A model generated the notes under the pieces. The model ran no database searches. It was not told the DNA's origin and saw only the letters and a program-made list of their open reading frames with translations. Positions 8,429-17,832 of a stretch of DNA of 62,586 bases are shown in pieces. The position numbers and the translations under genes were made by a program. Position 1 is the stretch's first letter. Each line of letters begins with the position of its first letter. This DNA comes from Saccharopolyspora rectivirgula DSM 43747. GTDB lineage: Bacteria; Actinomycetota; Actinomycetes; Mycobacteriales; Pseudonocardiaceae. The stretch covers positions 1-62,586 of the forward strand of contig NZ_AYJW01000015.1 of assembly GCF_000497205.1 (NCBI RefSeq), in the 5' to 3' direction.

Positions 8429-9643
8429 TCAGCCGATCCGTTCGACGACAGTCGCGATTCCCATGCCACCGCCCACGCACAGCGTGGCCAGCCCGTAGCG
8501 CTGGTTGCGCCGGTCGAGTTCGTCGATGAGGGTGCCCAGGATCATGGCCCCGGTGGCCCCCAGCGGGTGTCCCATGGCGATCGCGCCGCCGTTGACGTTG
8601 ACCTTCTCGTGCGGGACGTCGAAGTCCTTCATGAACTTCAGGGGGACGGCGGCGAACGCCTCGTTGATCTCGACCAGGTCGATCTGGTCGATCGTCATGC
8701 CGGCTTTGCCCAGGGCTTTGCGCACGGCCGGGCCGGGGCCGGTGAGCATGATGGTGGGATCGGCGCCGCTGAGCGCTGCGGAGACGATGCGGGCGCGGGG
8801 GCGCAGCCCGGTGCGCTCGCCGAGCGCTTCGCTGCCGATGAGGACCAGTGCTGCCCCGTCGACGATGCCGGACGAGTTGCCCGCGGTGTGCACGTGGTTG
8901 ATGCGCTCGACCCAGTGGTACTTCTGCAGGGCGACGGCGTCGAAGCCGCCTTCTTCCCCGATGCCGGCGAACGAGGGCTTGAGCTGGCTGAGGCTTTCGA
9001 CGGTGGTGCCGGGGCGGATGTGCTCGTCGCGGTCGAGCACGAGCGTTCCGTTGCGGTCGTGGACCGGTACGACGGATTTGGTGAAGCGGCCGTCGGCCCA
9101 GGCCTTGGCGGCTCGGGTTTGGGATTCTGCGGCGTACGCGTCCACCGTGGCGCGGTCGAAGCCTTCGAGGGTGGCGATGAGGTCCGCGCCGATGCCTTGG
9201 GGGACGAACGAGGTGGCGAGGTTGGTTTCGGGGTCGGTGCCCCACGCTCCGCCGTCGGAGCCCATGGGCACGCGGGACATGGATTCCACCCCGCCGGCCA
9301 GGACCGCGTCTTCCCAGCCGGAGCGGATCTTCTGGGCGGCGATGTTGACGGCCTCCAGCCCGGAGGCGCAGAACCGGTTGAGCTGCACTCCGCTGACGGT
9401 TTCGGGGAGCCCGGCGGCCAGGGCCGCGGTTTTGGCGATGTCGGCGCCCTGGTCTCCGACGGGGGACACGACGCCCAGGACGATGTCGTCGATGAGCTGG
9501 GGGTCGAGCTCGGGGTGGCGCCGTTGGAGTTCCTGGATCAGGCCTGTGACGAGGCTGATCGGTTTGACCCCGTGCAGCGCTCCGGTCTTCTTCCCGCGTC
9601 CGCGCGGGGTGCGGATCGCGTCGTAGACGTACGCCTCGGACAT
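8429..9643 (-). CDS. fadA: Acetyl-CoA C-acyltransferase (3-ketoacyl-CoA thiolase)
   Basis: 404 residues from the ATG at 9643, which has GAGGAGG about 10 nt upstream. The frame extends upstream without a ribosome site. Thiolase signatures are present: nucleophilic Cys92 in [27 protein letters not shown] with the catalytic His, and CVGGGMG with the second Cys. It cleaves 3-ketoacyl-CoA to acetyl-CoA and a shortened acyl-CoA. It is first in the fadAB operon. Its promoter at 9682-9711 contains a palindrome in the -35/-10 spacer that is shared with two other promoters in the window. Confidence 0.95.
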   Translation of the reverse strand: MSEAYVYDAIRTPRGRGKKTGALHGVKPISLVTGLIQELQRRHPELDPQLIDDIVLGVVSPVGDQGADIAKTAALAAGLPETVSGVQLNRFCASGLEAVNIAAQKIRSGWEDAVLAGGVESMSRVPMGSDGGAWGTDPETNLATSFVPQGIGADLIATLEGFDRATVDAYAAESQTRAAKAWADGRFTKSVVPVHDRNGTLVLDRDEHIRPGTTVESLSQLKPSFAGIGEEGGFDAVALQKYHWVERINHVHTAGNSSGIVDGAALVLIGSEALGERTGLRPRARIVSAALSGADPTIMLTGPGPAVRKALGKAGMTIDQIDLVEINEAFAAVPLKFMKDFDVPHEKVNVNGGAIAMGHPLGATGAMILGTLIDELDRRNQRYGLATLCVGGGMGIATVVERIG

Positions 9644-9681
9644 GTGTGGCGCGCCTCCTCGTTGCGGCAGGTTCTCCACTT

Positions 9682-9711
9682 AGAGTGTGACACCAGCACT
9701 GTCACAGTCAA
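9682..9711 (-). promoter_or_regulatory. fadAB promoter with operator in the spacer
   Basis: Read on the minus strand: -35 TTGACT (9711-9706), an 18-nt spacer, then -10 CACTCT (9687-9682). The spacer is almost entirely the palindrome GTGACA-GTGCTGG-TGTCAC (9705-9687). Operators placed inside a long spacer are typical of MerR-family control. A MerR gene with the same site upstream lies at 17877. Confidence 0.6.
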
Positions 9712-9751
9712 TGGTCGGCGATCGCGCCCCGCTCCCCGACCACCGGATGCG

Positions 9752-9798
9752 AGGAAGGGAACTTTTCCGGCGCTCTCCGCCGAAAAGTTCCCTTCCTG
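9752..9798. repeat. Stop-proximal palindromic repeat, copy 3
   Basis: Arms AGGAAGGGAACTTTTC (from 9752) and GAAAAGTTCCCTTCCT (to 9798), with an inner CGGCG/CGCCG pairing. It begins 23 nt beyond the glcF stop codon, so it separates the glcDEF operon from the fadA promoter. Confidence 0.85.
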
Positions 9799-9820
9799 CT
9801 TGTTCACCGGTCGCCGCTGC

Positions 9821-11134
9821 TCAGCCGGTGGTGAGCAGTGCGTCCACGCCCAGGCCGCGGATGGAGGCGTCGAGGACCTGGACGGTGTGCGCCATCGGCA
9901 GCTTCTCCCCGCGGCGTTCCAGGGAGGTGCGGATCTGCATGGAGCAGCCGGGGTTGGCCGTGACCAGCAGTTGGGCCCCGGTGGCGAGGATGTTCTCGGT
10001 CTTGCGGTCGCCGAGTTCGCGGGCGGTTTGCGGGTTCAGCAGGTTGTAGATGCCGGCCGATCCGCAGCACAGTTCGGCGCGGTTGATCTCCCGCAGTTCC
10101 AGCTCGGGGATGGACCGCAGCAGTTCCCTGGGCTGGGAGCGGATGCCCTGGCCGTGGGCCAGGTGGCAGGCGTCGTGGTAGGCGATCTGCACCGGCAGCG
10201 GGTGTCGTTCCGCCACCGGGCCGAGTTCTGCCAGCAGTTCGGTGATGTCGCGGACTCGGGCGGAGAACCGCTCGGCTTTCTCCGCGTACTCGGGGTCGTC
10301 CTTGAGCAGTTGCGGGTATTCCTTGAGCGTGGACCCGCAGCCCGCCGAGTTGATCACCACGTAGTCCACATTGGCTTCTTCGAAGGTGTCCAGCAGGGCG
10401 CGGGCGAACGCGATCGCTTCTTCTTCGCGTCCGGCGTGCTCGCTGAGCGCCCCGCAGCACCCCTGGTTGGGCGGGACGATGACGTCGCAGCCTTCGGCGG
10501 AGAGGACGCGGGCGGTCGCCGCGTTGACGTCGGGGAAGAAGGCGCTCTGCACGCAGCCGGTGATCATGCCGACCACGGCGCGTCGTTCGCCGCGGGCGGG
10601 GATGCGCTGGCCGAGTTCGGGCGCGCGGGTGATGGGTGGCGCGAGGGATTCCATCACCTGCAGGTTTTCCGGGAGTTTGCGCATCAGCCCGGTGCGCTTG
10701 AGCAGTTTGCCGATGCCGAGCCGCTGGTAGAGGGCCAGGGCCGGGCGCAGCGCTTTCAGCCGCCGCGGGTACGGGAACAGCGTGAAGATCGCGGTGCGCA
10801 GCAGTTTTTCCCACCGCCCGCGCTGGTGGTTGCGTTCGATCTGGGCGCGGGTTTGGGTGATCAGGGTGCCGTACTGGACCCCGGAGGGGCAGGCGCTGAC
10901 GCAGGCCATGCAGCCCAGGCAGGCGTCGAAGTGGCTGACCATGGTGTCGGTCAGCGGTTCGCCTTCCAGGCCGTTCTTCATCAGGTAGATGCGGCCGCGC
11001 GGGGAGTCCATCTCCTCGCCCCACAGCTCGTAGGTGGGGCAGGAGGGCAGGCAGAACCCGCAGTGCACGCAGTCGTTGATGAGGTCCAGTTGCGGGGGGT
11101 TGTGGGCGTCGAAGGCGCCCTTGGCTTCGGTCAT
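9821..11134 (-). CDS. glcF: Glycolate oxidase iron-sulfur subunit
   Basis: 437 residues. Two 4Fe-4S ferredoxin motifs lie near the N-terminus: CVHCGFCLPSCP (about 22-33) and CLGCMACVSACP. Two CCG-type domains follow (GCCGALSEHAG and CCGSAGIYN, plus the HDACH motif). It passes electrons from the FAD subunits to the membrane acceptor. GGGAGG lies 6 nt before the ATG, and its start overlaps the glcE stop as TGATG, indicating coupled translation. It is last in glcDEF, with a palindromic repeat directly downstream. Confidence 0.92.
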   Translation of the reverse strand: MTEAKGAFDAHNPPQLDLINDCVHCGFCLPSCPTYELWGEEMDSPRGRIYLMKNGLEGEPLTDTMVSHFDACLGCMACVSACPSGVQYGTLITQTRAQIERNHQRGRWEKLLRTAIFTLFPYPRRLKALRPALALYQRLGIGKLLKRTGLMRKLPENLQVMESLAPPITRAPELGQRIPARGERRAVVGMITGCVQSAFFPDVNAATARVLSAEGCDVIVPPNQGCCGALSEHAGREEEAIAFARALLDTFEEANVDYVVINSAGCGSTLKEYPQLLKDDPEYAEKAERFSARVRDITELLAELGPVAERHPLPVQIAYHDACHLAHGQGIRSQPRELLRSIPELELREINRAELCCGSAGIYNLLNPQTARELGDRKTENILATGAQLLVTANPGCSMQIRTSLERRGEKLPMAHTVQVLDASIRGLGVDALLTTG

Positions 11135-12384
11135 CAGATACCTCCCACGAACCGGCCGGGAGCGAGCCGGTTTTCCGGGTCGAACTGGTTCTTGACGCGC
11201 CGCATCAGGTTCAGTTGGCCGCTGCCGAGCGGTCCCCACAGGTCGATCGCGTCGCGGACCGGTTGCGGGGCGTGGAGGACGACGGCGTATTCGGCGTTGT
11301 TGCGGATCGCTTCGACGAACCGGGCGGCTGCGGTCGGTTCGGTGTCGGGGGCCAGGCCGGCGTGCAGCACGCCGAGTCCGGCGGCGCCGGTGAGCTCCAG
11401 CTGCAGGTCGTTGTCCTGGGCTGCTCGGCGAGCTGTGGTGAGCAGTTGGTCGAGGTCGGCGGGTTTGATGCCGATGCGCATGCCGGTTCCGGTGGGGAAG
11501 GGCAGTTGTGCCCACCAGGCCGGGGGCTGAGGGGTGACTTCGGTGTTGTTGCCGAGCGCGCTGGCCAGTTCGGTCGCCCGCTGGTGGGTGGCCTCGGGGC
11601 GGCCTTCGAGTTGGGCGCACACGGTGATGGGCCCGTCGGTGGTGGCGTGCACTTCGATGCCGGTCGGCACGGCTTGCGAGCGGCGGACGGCGTCGGCGAT
11701 GCCGGCTGCTTCGGCGGTGGTGTCGGCGGTGGCGGTGATCCAGCGGTATTCGGCGGACAGGGGGTGGAGCCGGAAGACCGCTTCGGTGATGACGCCGAGG
11801 GTGCCGAAGGATCCGGTGTAGATCTTGCCGAGGTCGTATCCGGCGACGTTCTTGACGACCTTTCCGCCGGATTTGGTGATGGTGCCGTCGGCGCGCACCA
11901 CGGTGATGCCGATGAGCAGGTCGCGGACGCCGCCGAAGAGGTGGCGTTGCGGCCCGGACAGGCCGGTGGCGATGGCGCCGCCGACGGTGGCGGTGGGGAA
12001 TGGCTGGCTGATGGCCAGTTGCTGCCCGGTCTTTTCGACGGTGCGGTTGATCTCGGCCAGCGGGGTGCCGGCTTTGGCGTGCACCACCAGGTCGCCTGCG
12101 GCGTGTTCGACGACGCCGCTGCTGGTCGACAGGTCCAGCAGCAGGTCGACCGCTCGGGGTGGGGTTCCCCAGTGGAGTTTGCTGCCGGAGCCCTTGGGGA
12201 CCACGCGCAGGCCGTGTTCGCTGGCGGCGCGCAGCACCGCGGCGACTTGCTCGGTGTCGCTGGCTCGGGCGCACCACTTCGGTTGGACGCCGCCGATCGC
12301 GTCGGTTTCCGTTGCTTCTCGCAGGTTTTCCTTGCCCGCGGCAGCTTCCAGGGCTGCGCGGGCGGTGCTGGATGCCGTGACCAT
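11134..12384 (-). CDS. glcE: Glycolate oxidase FAD-binding subunit
   Basis: 416 residues from the ATG at 12384, where the glcD stop overlaps as TGATG. It has the PCMH-type FAD fold: PKGSGSKLHWG, PTATVGGAIATGLSGPQRHLFGG and NVAGYDLGKIYTGSFGTLGVI. It is shorter than GlcD and lacks much of the substrate cap, as usual for GlcE. With GlcD and GlcF it forms glycolate dehydrogenase, converting glycolate to glyoxylate. The upstream extension of the frame runs inside glcD and is not used. Confidence 0.92.
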   Translation of the reverse strand: MVTASSTARAALEAAAGKENLREATETDAIGGVQPKWCARASDTEQVAAVLRAASEHGLRVVPKGSGSKLHWGTPPRAVDLLLDLSTSSGVVEHAAGDLVVHAKAGTPLAEINRTVEKTGQQLAISQPFPTATVGGAIATGLSGPQRHLFGGVRDLLIGITVVRADGTITKSGGKVVKNVAGYDLGKIYTGSFGTLGVITEAVFRLHPLSAEYRWITATADTTAEAAGIADAVRRSQAVPTGIEVHATTDGPITVCAQLEGRPEATHQRATELASALGNNTEVTPQPPAWWAQLPFPTGTGMRIGIKPADLDQLLTTARRAAQDNDLQLELTGAAGLGVLHAGLAPDTEPTAAARFVEAIRNNAEYAVVLHAPQPVRDAIDLWGPLGSGQLNLMRRVKNQFDPENRLAPGRFVGGI

Positions 12385-13880
12385 CAGAATTGATCCGCCA
12401 ATCCTGCTTCTACCAGTGGGTGCACTCCGTGTCGCCGGCCGGGGACTTCCCCGCACAGCCGGGGGGTGGGGAAGACTTTTCCGGGGTTGCAGATGCCGGC
12501 CGGGTCGAAGGCGCAGCGGACGCGCTGCATGGTGTCGAGGTCGTCCTCGGTGAACATGCGCCCCATGTACTTGACCTTGTCGGCGCCCACGCCGTGTTCA
12601 CCGGTGATGGATCCGCCGTGTTCGAGGCAGAGTTCCATGATGCGCCCGGAGACGGCTTCGGCTTGTTCGGTGGCGCCGGGTTGGGAGCCGTCGAACAGCA
12701 CCAGCGGGGGGAGGTTGCCGTCGCCGGCGTGGAAGACGTTGGCGACTCGGACTCCGGTTTCGGCGGAGAGCTGGGCGATGCGGCTGAGCACTTCGGACAG
12801 TGCGGTGCGCGGGATGACGCCGTCTTGGACGATGTAGTCGGGGCTGATGCGGCCGACTGCGGCGAACGCGGATTTGCGTCCTTTCCAGATGTTGGCGCGT
12901 TCGGTTTCGTCGGCGGCGACTCGGACTTCGAAGGCGCCGTGTTCTCGGCAGTGGCGTTCGACTTCGGTGAAGGTGTGGGCCACTTCGGCTTCGGGCCCGT
13001 CGAGTTCGACGACGAGGACGGCTCCGGCGCCGTCGGGGTATCCGCATTGGACGGCTTGTTCGGCGGCTTCGATGGACAGCGCGTCCATCATTTCGATGGC
13101 CGCGGGGGTGACGCCGGAGGCGATGATGGCTGACACCGCGGCGCCGGCGTCGTCCGTGGAGGGGAATCCGGCGAGCAGGGTTTGCACGGATTCGGGTTTG
13201 CGCATCAGGCGCACCGTGATCTTGGTGACGACGCCGAGGGTTCCTTCGCTGCCGATGAAGGCCCCGAGCAGGTCGTAGCCGGGGGCTTCGCGGGCCGGGC
13301 CGCCGAGTTCGACCACTTCTCCGTCGGCGGTGACGACTTCGAGGCCGAGGATGTGGTGGGTGGTGAAGCCGTATTTGAGGCAGTGGGCGCCTCCGGAGTT
13401 CTCCGCGACGTTCCCGCCGACGGAGCACACCTGCTGGCTGGAGGGGTCCGGGGCGAAGTAGTAGCCGTCGGCGGCGACGGCTTTGGTGACGTCGAGGTTG
13501 ATGACGCCTGGTTCGACGACGGCGCGTTCGTTGGCCAGGTCGATTTCGAGGATTCGCCGCATGCGGGCGGTGACGATCAGGACGCCGTCGGAGCTGGGGA
13601 GCGCTCCTCCGGAGAGCCCGGTGCCGGAGCCGCGGGCGACGAAGGGCAGTTCGTGTTCGGCGCAGATGCGCACGATCTCTTGGACTTGTTCGGCGGTTTC
13701 GGGCAGCACCACGACGGCGGGGGTGACCCGGTAGCTGGCCAGCCCGTCGCATTCGTAGGTGCGGAGTTGTTGCGGGTCGGTGATGACCGCGTTCGCCGGG
13801 AGCACCTGGTTCAGGCGGTGCACGGCGCGGTCCAGGTTGCCGGCGGGTGGGCGTTCGACCTCGGGAATCGTCGACCGCAT
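12384..13880 (-). CDS. glcD: Glycolate oxidase catalytic subunit (FAD-linked)
   Basis: 498 residues; GGGAGG precedes the ATG at 13880. The FAD-binding domain shows RGSGTGLSGGALP (about 83-95), SVGGNVAENSGGAHCLKYG and GSEGTLGVVT. The C-terminal FAD-oxidase domain ends with the conserved HAGDGN, GEHGVGADK and FDPAGICNPGKV elements. It oxidises glycolate, or a related 2-hydroxyacid such as D-lactate, since the GlcD and D-lactate dehydrogenase families overlap. The adjoining glcE and glcF favour glycolate. Two palindromes lie directly upstream (13899-13933). Confidence 0.92.
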   Translation of the reverse strand: MRSTIPEVERPPAGNLDRAVHRLNQVLPANAVITDPQQLRTYECDGLASYRVTPAVVVLPETAEQVQEIVRICAEHELPFVARGSGTGLSGGALPSSDGVLIVTARMRRILEIDLANERAVVEPGVINLDVTKAVAADGYYFAPDPSSQQVCSVGGNVAENSGGAHCLKYGFTTHHILGLEVVTADGEVVELGGPAREAPGYDLLGAFIGSEGTLGVVTKITVRLMRKPESVQTLLAGFPSTDDAGAAVSAIIASGVTPAAIEMMDALSIEAAEQAVQCGYPDGAGAVLVVELDGPEAEVAHTFTEVERHCREHGAFEVRVAADETERANIWKGRKSAFAAVGRISPDYIVQDGVIPRTALSEVLSRIAQLSAETGVRVANVFHAGDGNLPPLVLFDGSQPGATEQAEAVSGRIMELCLEHGGSITGEHGVGADKVKYMGRMFTEDDLDTMQRVRCAFDPAGICNPGKVFPTPRLCGEVPGRRHGVHPLVEAGLADQF

Positions 13881-13898
13881 ACTCAGCCTCCCGTGTTT

Positions 13899-13933
13899 TT
13901 CCGGTTGCCGGAATATGCGTTCCGGTATCGGAA
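13899..13933. promoter_or_regulatory. Twin palindromic operator upstream of glcDEF
   Basis: TTCCGG-TTG-CCGGAA (13899-13913) and TTCCG-GTAT-CGGAA (13920-13933) share half-sites and sit about 20-50 nt before the glcD start. They look like two sites for one dimeric regulator. No regulator gene is adjacent. Confidence 0.55.
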
Positions 13934-14079
13934 ACCATACTCATCGACGACATAGATACAAGAGGCCGACAAGCTCTCGTTGCCAATTTCGATTGTGCCC
14001 TGCGCCACATTGAACGGCTATTCGGACAAACCGGGGAACCCCTCCCCGGAAAGCGGCCTCGAAAACCGGCGCAACAGCA

Positions 14080-14114
14080 CGCGGGCCCGAGCCGCACCGC
14101 GACCCGGGCCCGCG
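14080..14114. terminator. Terminator of the phosphodiesterase gene
   Basis: Perfect 10-bp arms CGCGGGCCCG (14080-14089) and CGGGCCCGCG (14105-14114) around a 15-nt loop, 15 nt past the stop codon of the minus-strand gene ending at 14129. Together with 13881-14079 it separates that gene from glcDEF. Confidence 0.7.
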
Positions 14115-14128
14115 CACCCGAAAACCAG

Positions 14129-15271
14129 CTAGCCGGTCACCACCAGAGCCGGGATCAACTGCTCCGCCGAGGTCAACGAACCGTGCTGGCCGCGCAGCGA
14201 GGACTCCCCCGGCTCCGCGACCGACCGGATGACCCCGGACTCCCGCATCACCGCGATCACATCACCAATGCGCTGCCCCACGGGATCGGCGACCACCGGG
14301 CCGAACCAGCCCTCCTCCACGGCCTGCTCCCCGGTGAGCACCAGCCCCCGGTCCGCGACGACCTCCCGCCACGCCGCGAGCACCTCGTCGGTCGCACCGG
14401 GGCGGGTGTAGACGTGGCGGGCCCGCACCTCCCCGCCGAGCAGCCGCACCCCCTGCCGCAGCCGCGGATCGTTGTCGAAGTCCAGCGCCGCGGACGGGTC
14501 CACGGCCACCATCCCGTGGTCGGCGACGACCACCATGACCGCCCCGGGCGGCAGGTGCTCGGCGATGAGCGCCACCAGGGAGTCGATCTGGCGCAGCTGC
14601 ATCCGCCACGGCAGGGACCCCGGCCCGTGGATGTGGCCCAGCAGGTCGAGGTGGCCGTGGTAGCCGTAGCACAGGGCCGGCCCACCGGCGTTGGCCGCCT
14701 CGATCAACCCGGCCGCCAGGTCCCCCAGCGCCCGGACCCCGTGGAAGTGCCCGCCGCGCAGCGCCGCCCGGGTCAGGCCGGTACCGGCGAATTCCGCGGC
14801 GGTCACGGTGCGCACCTCCACCCCGGCGTCGGCGGCGCGCTGCAGCATCGTCGGCAGCGGCTGCACCTGCTCCGGCGGGAGCTCGTCGAGCACGTCGCGG
14901 CGGCCCTCCGCGCGCAGCGTCCACGACAGCGGGTGCAGCAGTTCCCCGGTGGGCCAGGCGAAGGTGTAGCCGACGATGCCGTGCTCCCCCGAGCACCGGC
15001 CGGTGCCCAGCGAGGTGAGGCTGGTGACGGTGGTGGTGGGAAAGCCCGCGGTGATCGACCGCCCGGACAGCGATGTGAGGGTGGGCGCGTCCGAGGCGTG
15101 CTCGTGGAGCAGCTCCCACCCGAGCCCGTCGATCAGCAGGGCGATGGCTGAGCGGCACTCGCCGAAACCGATGGTGTCGGTGAACCCGGGAACCCCCAGA
15201 GCGCCCAGCAGGGAGGGCAGGACGTCCGGCAGGCCGCGACCGTCAGTTGCGGGCGAAACGATCCAGTCCAT
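14129..15271 (-). CDS. Alkaline-phosphatase-superfamily phosphodiesterase/nucleotide pyrophosphatase
   Basis: 380 residues; GGGAGGACGG precedes the ATG. Metal-site motifs of the type I phosphodiesterase/nucleotide pyrophosphatase family are visible: LLIDGLGWELL (Asp), the nucleophile region AGFPTTTVTSLTSL (Thr), YGYHGHLDLLGHIHGP (Asp/His), VVADHGM (Asp-His) and GQHGSL (His) near the C-terminus. There is no signal peptide, so it is likely cytosolic. The natural phosphodiester is unknown. It follows the acyl-CoA dehydrogenase gene by 15 nt on the same strand and may be co-transcribed with it. Confidence 0.85.
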   Translation of the reverse strand: MDWIVSPATDGRGLPDVLPSLLGALGVPGFTDTIGFGECRSAIALLIDGLGWELLHEHASDAPTLTSLSGRSITAGFPTTTVTSLTSLGTGRCSGEHGIVGYTFAWPTGELLHPLSWTLRAEGRRDVLDELPPEQVQPLPTMLQRAADAGVEVRTVTAAEFAGTGLTRAALRGGHFHGVRALGDLAAGLIEAANAGGPALCYGYHGHLDLLGHIHGPGSLPWRMQLRQIDSLVALIAEHLPPGAVMVVVADHGMVAVDPSAALDFDNDPRLRQGVRLLGGEVRARHVYTRPGATDEVLAAWREVVADRGLVLTGEQAVEEGWFGPVVADPVGQRIGDVIAVMRESGVIRSVAEPGESSLRGQHGSLTSAEQLIPALVVTG

Positions 15272-15286
15272 CCGTCCTCCCGGGAT

Positions 15287-16438
15287 TCAGAATCCCATCG
15301 ACCGGCCGATTATTTCTTTCATGATTTCGGTGGTGCCGCCATAGATGGTTTGGATCCGGGCGTCCAAGTAGGCCTTCGCCACCGGGTACTCGGTCATGTA
15401 GCCGTACCCGCCGTGCAGCTGCAGGCAGCGGTCCACCACCCGCTTGTTCATCTCGCTGAGCCACCACTTGGCCATCGCCGCGTGTTCGGCGCCGAGTTCG
15501 CCGCGCACGTGGTCGCGCACGCAGCGGTCCACGAACACGCGACCGACCTGCACTTCGGTGGCCATCTCGGCCAGTTCGAAGCGGATGTGCTGGAACTTGC
15601 CGATCGGCCGGCCGAACGCTTCGCGGTTGTGGCAGTACTCCTTGGTCTCCTCCAGGACGCGTTCGGCCGCGGCGGCGGAGCTGACGGCGATCGACAGCCG
15701 CTCCTGCGGCAGGTTCTGCATCAAGTAGATGAAGCCCTGCCCTTCCTCGCCGAGCAGGTTGCTCGCCGGCACCCGCACGTCGTTGAAGAACAGTTCCGCG
15801 GTGTCCTGGGACTTCAGGCCGATCTTGTCCAGGTTGCGGCCGCGTTCGAAGCCCTCCATGCCGCGTTCGACCACCAGCAGGCTGATGCCCCGGTGCCCGG
15901 CGTCGGGGTCGGTGCGGGCGACCACGATCACCAGGTCGGCGAGGATGCCGTTGCTGATGAAGGTCTTCTGCCCGTTGAGCACGTAGTGGTCGCCGTCGCG
16001 GACCGCGGTGGTGCGGATGCCCTGCAGGTCGCTGCCGGCGCCGGGTTCGGTCATCGCGATGGCGGTGATCAGTTCTCCGCTGCAGAAGCCGGGCAGCCAG
16101 CGCTGCTTCTGCTCCTCGTTGGCCAGCCGCAGCAGGTAGGGGGCGATGACGTCGTTGTGCAGCGGGGCGCCGAAGCCGGAGATGCCGGCTTTGACGAGTT
16201 CTTCGTCCAGCACGACGTTGAACCGGAAGTCGGGTGTGCCGCCTCCCCCGTACTGCTCGTCGACGGCGAAGCCGAGCAGGCCGAGTTTGCCCGCAGCCCG
16301 CCAGGCTTCCCGGGAGACCACGCCGGCTGCTTCCCACTCCTGCTGGTGGGGCTGCAGTTCGCGGGTGATGAACTCGCGGGCGGTTTCGCGGAACGCTTCG
16401 TGTTCCGGCTCGAACAGCTCCCTGCGCATGCGGCTCAC
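15287..16438 (-). CDS. Acyl-CoA dehydrogenase
   Basis: 383 residues. The GTG at 16438 overlaps the upstream stop as GTGA, with GGGAGG 5 nt before it; an ATG three codons later lacks good spacing. The acyl-CoA dehydrogenase fold is clear: the FAD/substrate motif AIAMTEPGAGSDLQGI, the catalytic-base region QLHGGYGYMTEYPVAKAYLD, and the terminal IYGGTTEIMKEIIGR. It introduces the 2,3-double bond into an acyl-CoA. The partner racemase points to 2-methyl-branched acyl-CoAs. Confidence 0.93.
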   Translation of the reverse strand: MSRMRRELFEPEHEAFRETAREFITRELQPHQQEWEAAGVVSREAWRAAGKLGLLGFAVDEQYGGGGTPDFRFNVVLDEELVKAGISGFGAPLHNDVIAPYLLRLANEEQKQRWLPGFCSGELITAIAMTEPGAGSDLQGIRTTAVRDGDHYVLNGQKTFISNGILADLVIVVARTDPDAGHRGISLLVVERGMEGFERGRNLDKIGLKSQDTAELFFNDVRVPASNLLGEEGQGFIYLMQNLPQERLSIAVSSAAAAERVLEETKEYCHNREAFGRPIGKFQHIRFELAEMATEVQVGRVFVDRCVRDHVRGELGAEHAAMAKWWLSEMNKRVVDRCLQLHGGYGYMTEYPVAKAYLDARIQTIYGGTTEIMKEIIGRSMGF

Positions 16439-17565
16439 GCTTCCTCCCTCAGCACGGCGCCGGTCTCCAGCAGTTCGGTGGGCAGCTGCCAGTCCCGGAA
16501 CACCTCGGTGGTGTGCGCTCCTGGGCTGGCCACTCCTCCGGGGCTGGTGGTGGTTCGGCTGAAGCGGGGTGCCGGGCCCGGCTGCAGGACGCCGTTGCTG
16601 CGGGTGAGGGTTCGCCGGGCGGCGATGTGCGGGTGGTCTTCGGCTTCGGTCATCGACAGCACCGGGGCCACGCAGGCGTCCGAGCCGGAGAAGACCTCGG
16701 TCCACTCCTGTTGGGTGCGCTGCCGGAAGGTTTCGGCGAGCAGCTCGCGCAGGCGCGGCCAGTTCTCCGGGTCGTCGCGGTCCGGCGCTTCACCGGTCAG
16801 GCCGAGCCGGTCCAGCAGTTCGGCGTAGAACTGGGGTTCCAGGGCCCCGACCGCCATGTGCTTTCCGTCGGCGGTTTCGTAGACGTCGTAGAAGGGGGCT
16901 CCGGTGTCGAGCAGGTTGGTGCCGCGTTCGGTGCTCCAGCCGCCGGCGGCGAGCATCCCGTAGATCATCATGCCCAAGTGGGCGGTTCCGTCCACTATGG
17001 CCGCGTCCACCACTTGTCCGCGCCCGCTTCCGCGGGCTTCCAGCAGGGCGGCCAGGATCCCGACGGTCAGGTACATGCCGCCGCCGCCGAAGTCCCCGAG
17101 CAGGTTGATCGGCACCTGGGGTGGTCCGCCCTGCCTGCCGATGGCGTGCAGCATGCCGGTCAGGGCGATGTAGGCGATGTCGTGCCCGGCGGTGGAGGCC
17201 AGCGGCCCGTCCTGGCCCCACCCGGTCATCCGCCCGTAGACCAGTTGCGGGTTGACTTCCCAGCACTGCTCGGGGCCAACGCCCAAGCGTTCGGTGACTC
17301 CCGGGCGCAGTCCTTCGATCAGCACGTCGGCTCGCCGGGCCAGTTCGAGCACGACTTCGGCGCCCTGCGCGTGCTTGAGGTCGACCACGATCGATCGTTT
17401 GCCCCGGTTGAGCAGGTCGTGCTTGCCGTCCCCGGCGCCCGGGCGGTCCACCCGCACCACATCCGCACCCAGGTCGGCCAGCAGCATTGCGCTGAACGGG
17501 GCCGGGCCGATCCCGGCCAGCTCGACCACCTTGATCCCGGCCAGCGGTCCGCGGTTGTCCGTCAC
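16435..17565 (-). CDS. Alpha-methylacyl-CoA racemase (CaiB/BaiF family)
   Basis: 376 residues from the GTG at 17565, favoured by GGAGGG 8 nt upstream over the GTG at 17598. The sequence matches mycobacterial MCR at the catalytic pair: His128 in AGHDIAYIALTG and Asp158 in LLGDFGGGGMYL. It would interconvert 2R and 2S methyl-branched acyl-CoAs so that the downstream acyl-CoA dehydrogenase can act. Its stop overlaps the next start by 4 nt. It is divergent from a MerR regulator. A CaiB-type CoA-transferase activity is the alternative, but the His/Asp pair argues for racemase. Confidence 0.88.
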   Translation of the reverse strand: MTDNRGPLAGIKVVELAGIGPAPFSAMLLADLGADVVRVDRPGAGDGKHDLLNRGKRSIVVDLKHAQGAEVVLELARRADVLIEGLRPGVTERLGVGPEQCWEVNPQLVYGRMTGWGQDGPLASTAGHDIAYIALTGMLHAIGRQGGPPQVPINLLGDFGGGGMYLTVGILAALLEARGSGRGQVVDAAIVDGTAHLGMMIYGMLAAGGWSTERGTNLLDTGAPFYDVYETADGKHMAVGALEPQFYAELLDRLGLTGEAPDRDDPENWPRLRELLAETFRQRTQQEWTEVFSGSDACVAPVLSMTEAEDHPHIAARRTLTRSNGVLQPGPAPRFSRTTTSPGGVASPGAHTTEVFRDWQLPTELLETGAVLREEA

Positions 17566-17618
17566 GCCACACCCTCCGCCGTCTGTGTCGAGCACCACAC
17601 GAACTCGACGGCAATAGC

Positions 17619-17643
17619 GTCACATCATTGGTGTCACATGTGA
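17619..17643. promoter_or_regulatory. Operator-like site upstream of the racemase/acyl-CoA dehydrogenase operon
   Basis: GTCACA-TCATTGG-TGTCAC (17619-17637) has the same N7 architecture and the same TGG-TGTCAC half as the fadA and merR sites, with one mismatch in the left arm. It is overlapped by the perfect palindrome TCACATGTGA (17634-17643). It lies about 55-80 nt before the chosen start of the racemase gene. Confidence 0.5.
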
Positions 17644-17832
17644 AGCATTCGTGACCTCCTCGTGATCATTCGAGCGGTGGACGATCAGCGCGGGAGCATC
17701 ACCGCAGGTCACAAGCATTTTCGGGGTTCGCCCCGGGGCGGCGCCAGGACCAGCGGCCCCTTCCCCGTTCCCAACCCCGGGAAGCGCGGCGCGGCACCGG
17801 CCGCCGCCGCCCGGCATCGGCACAGCAGCCAT

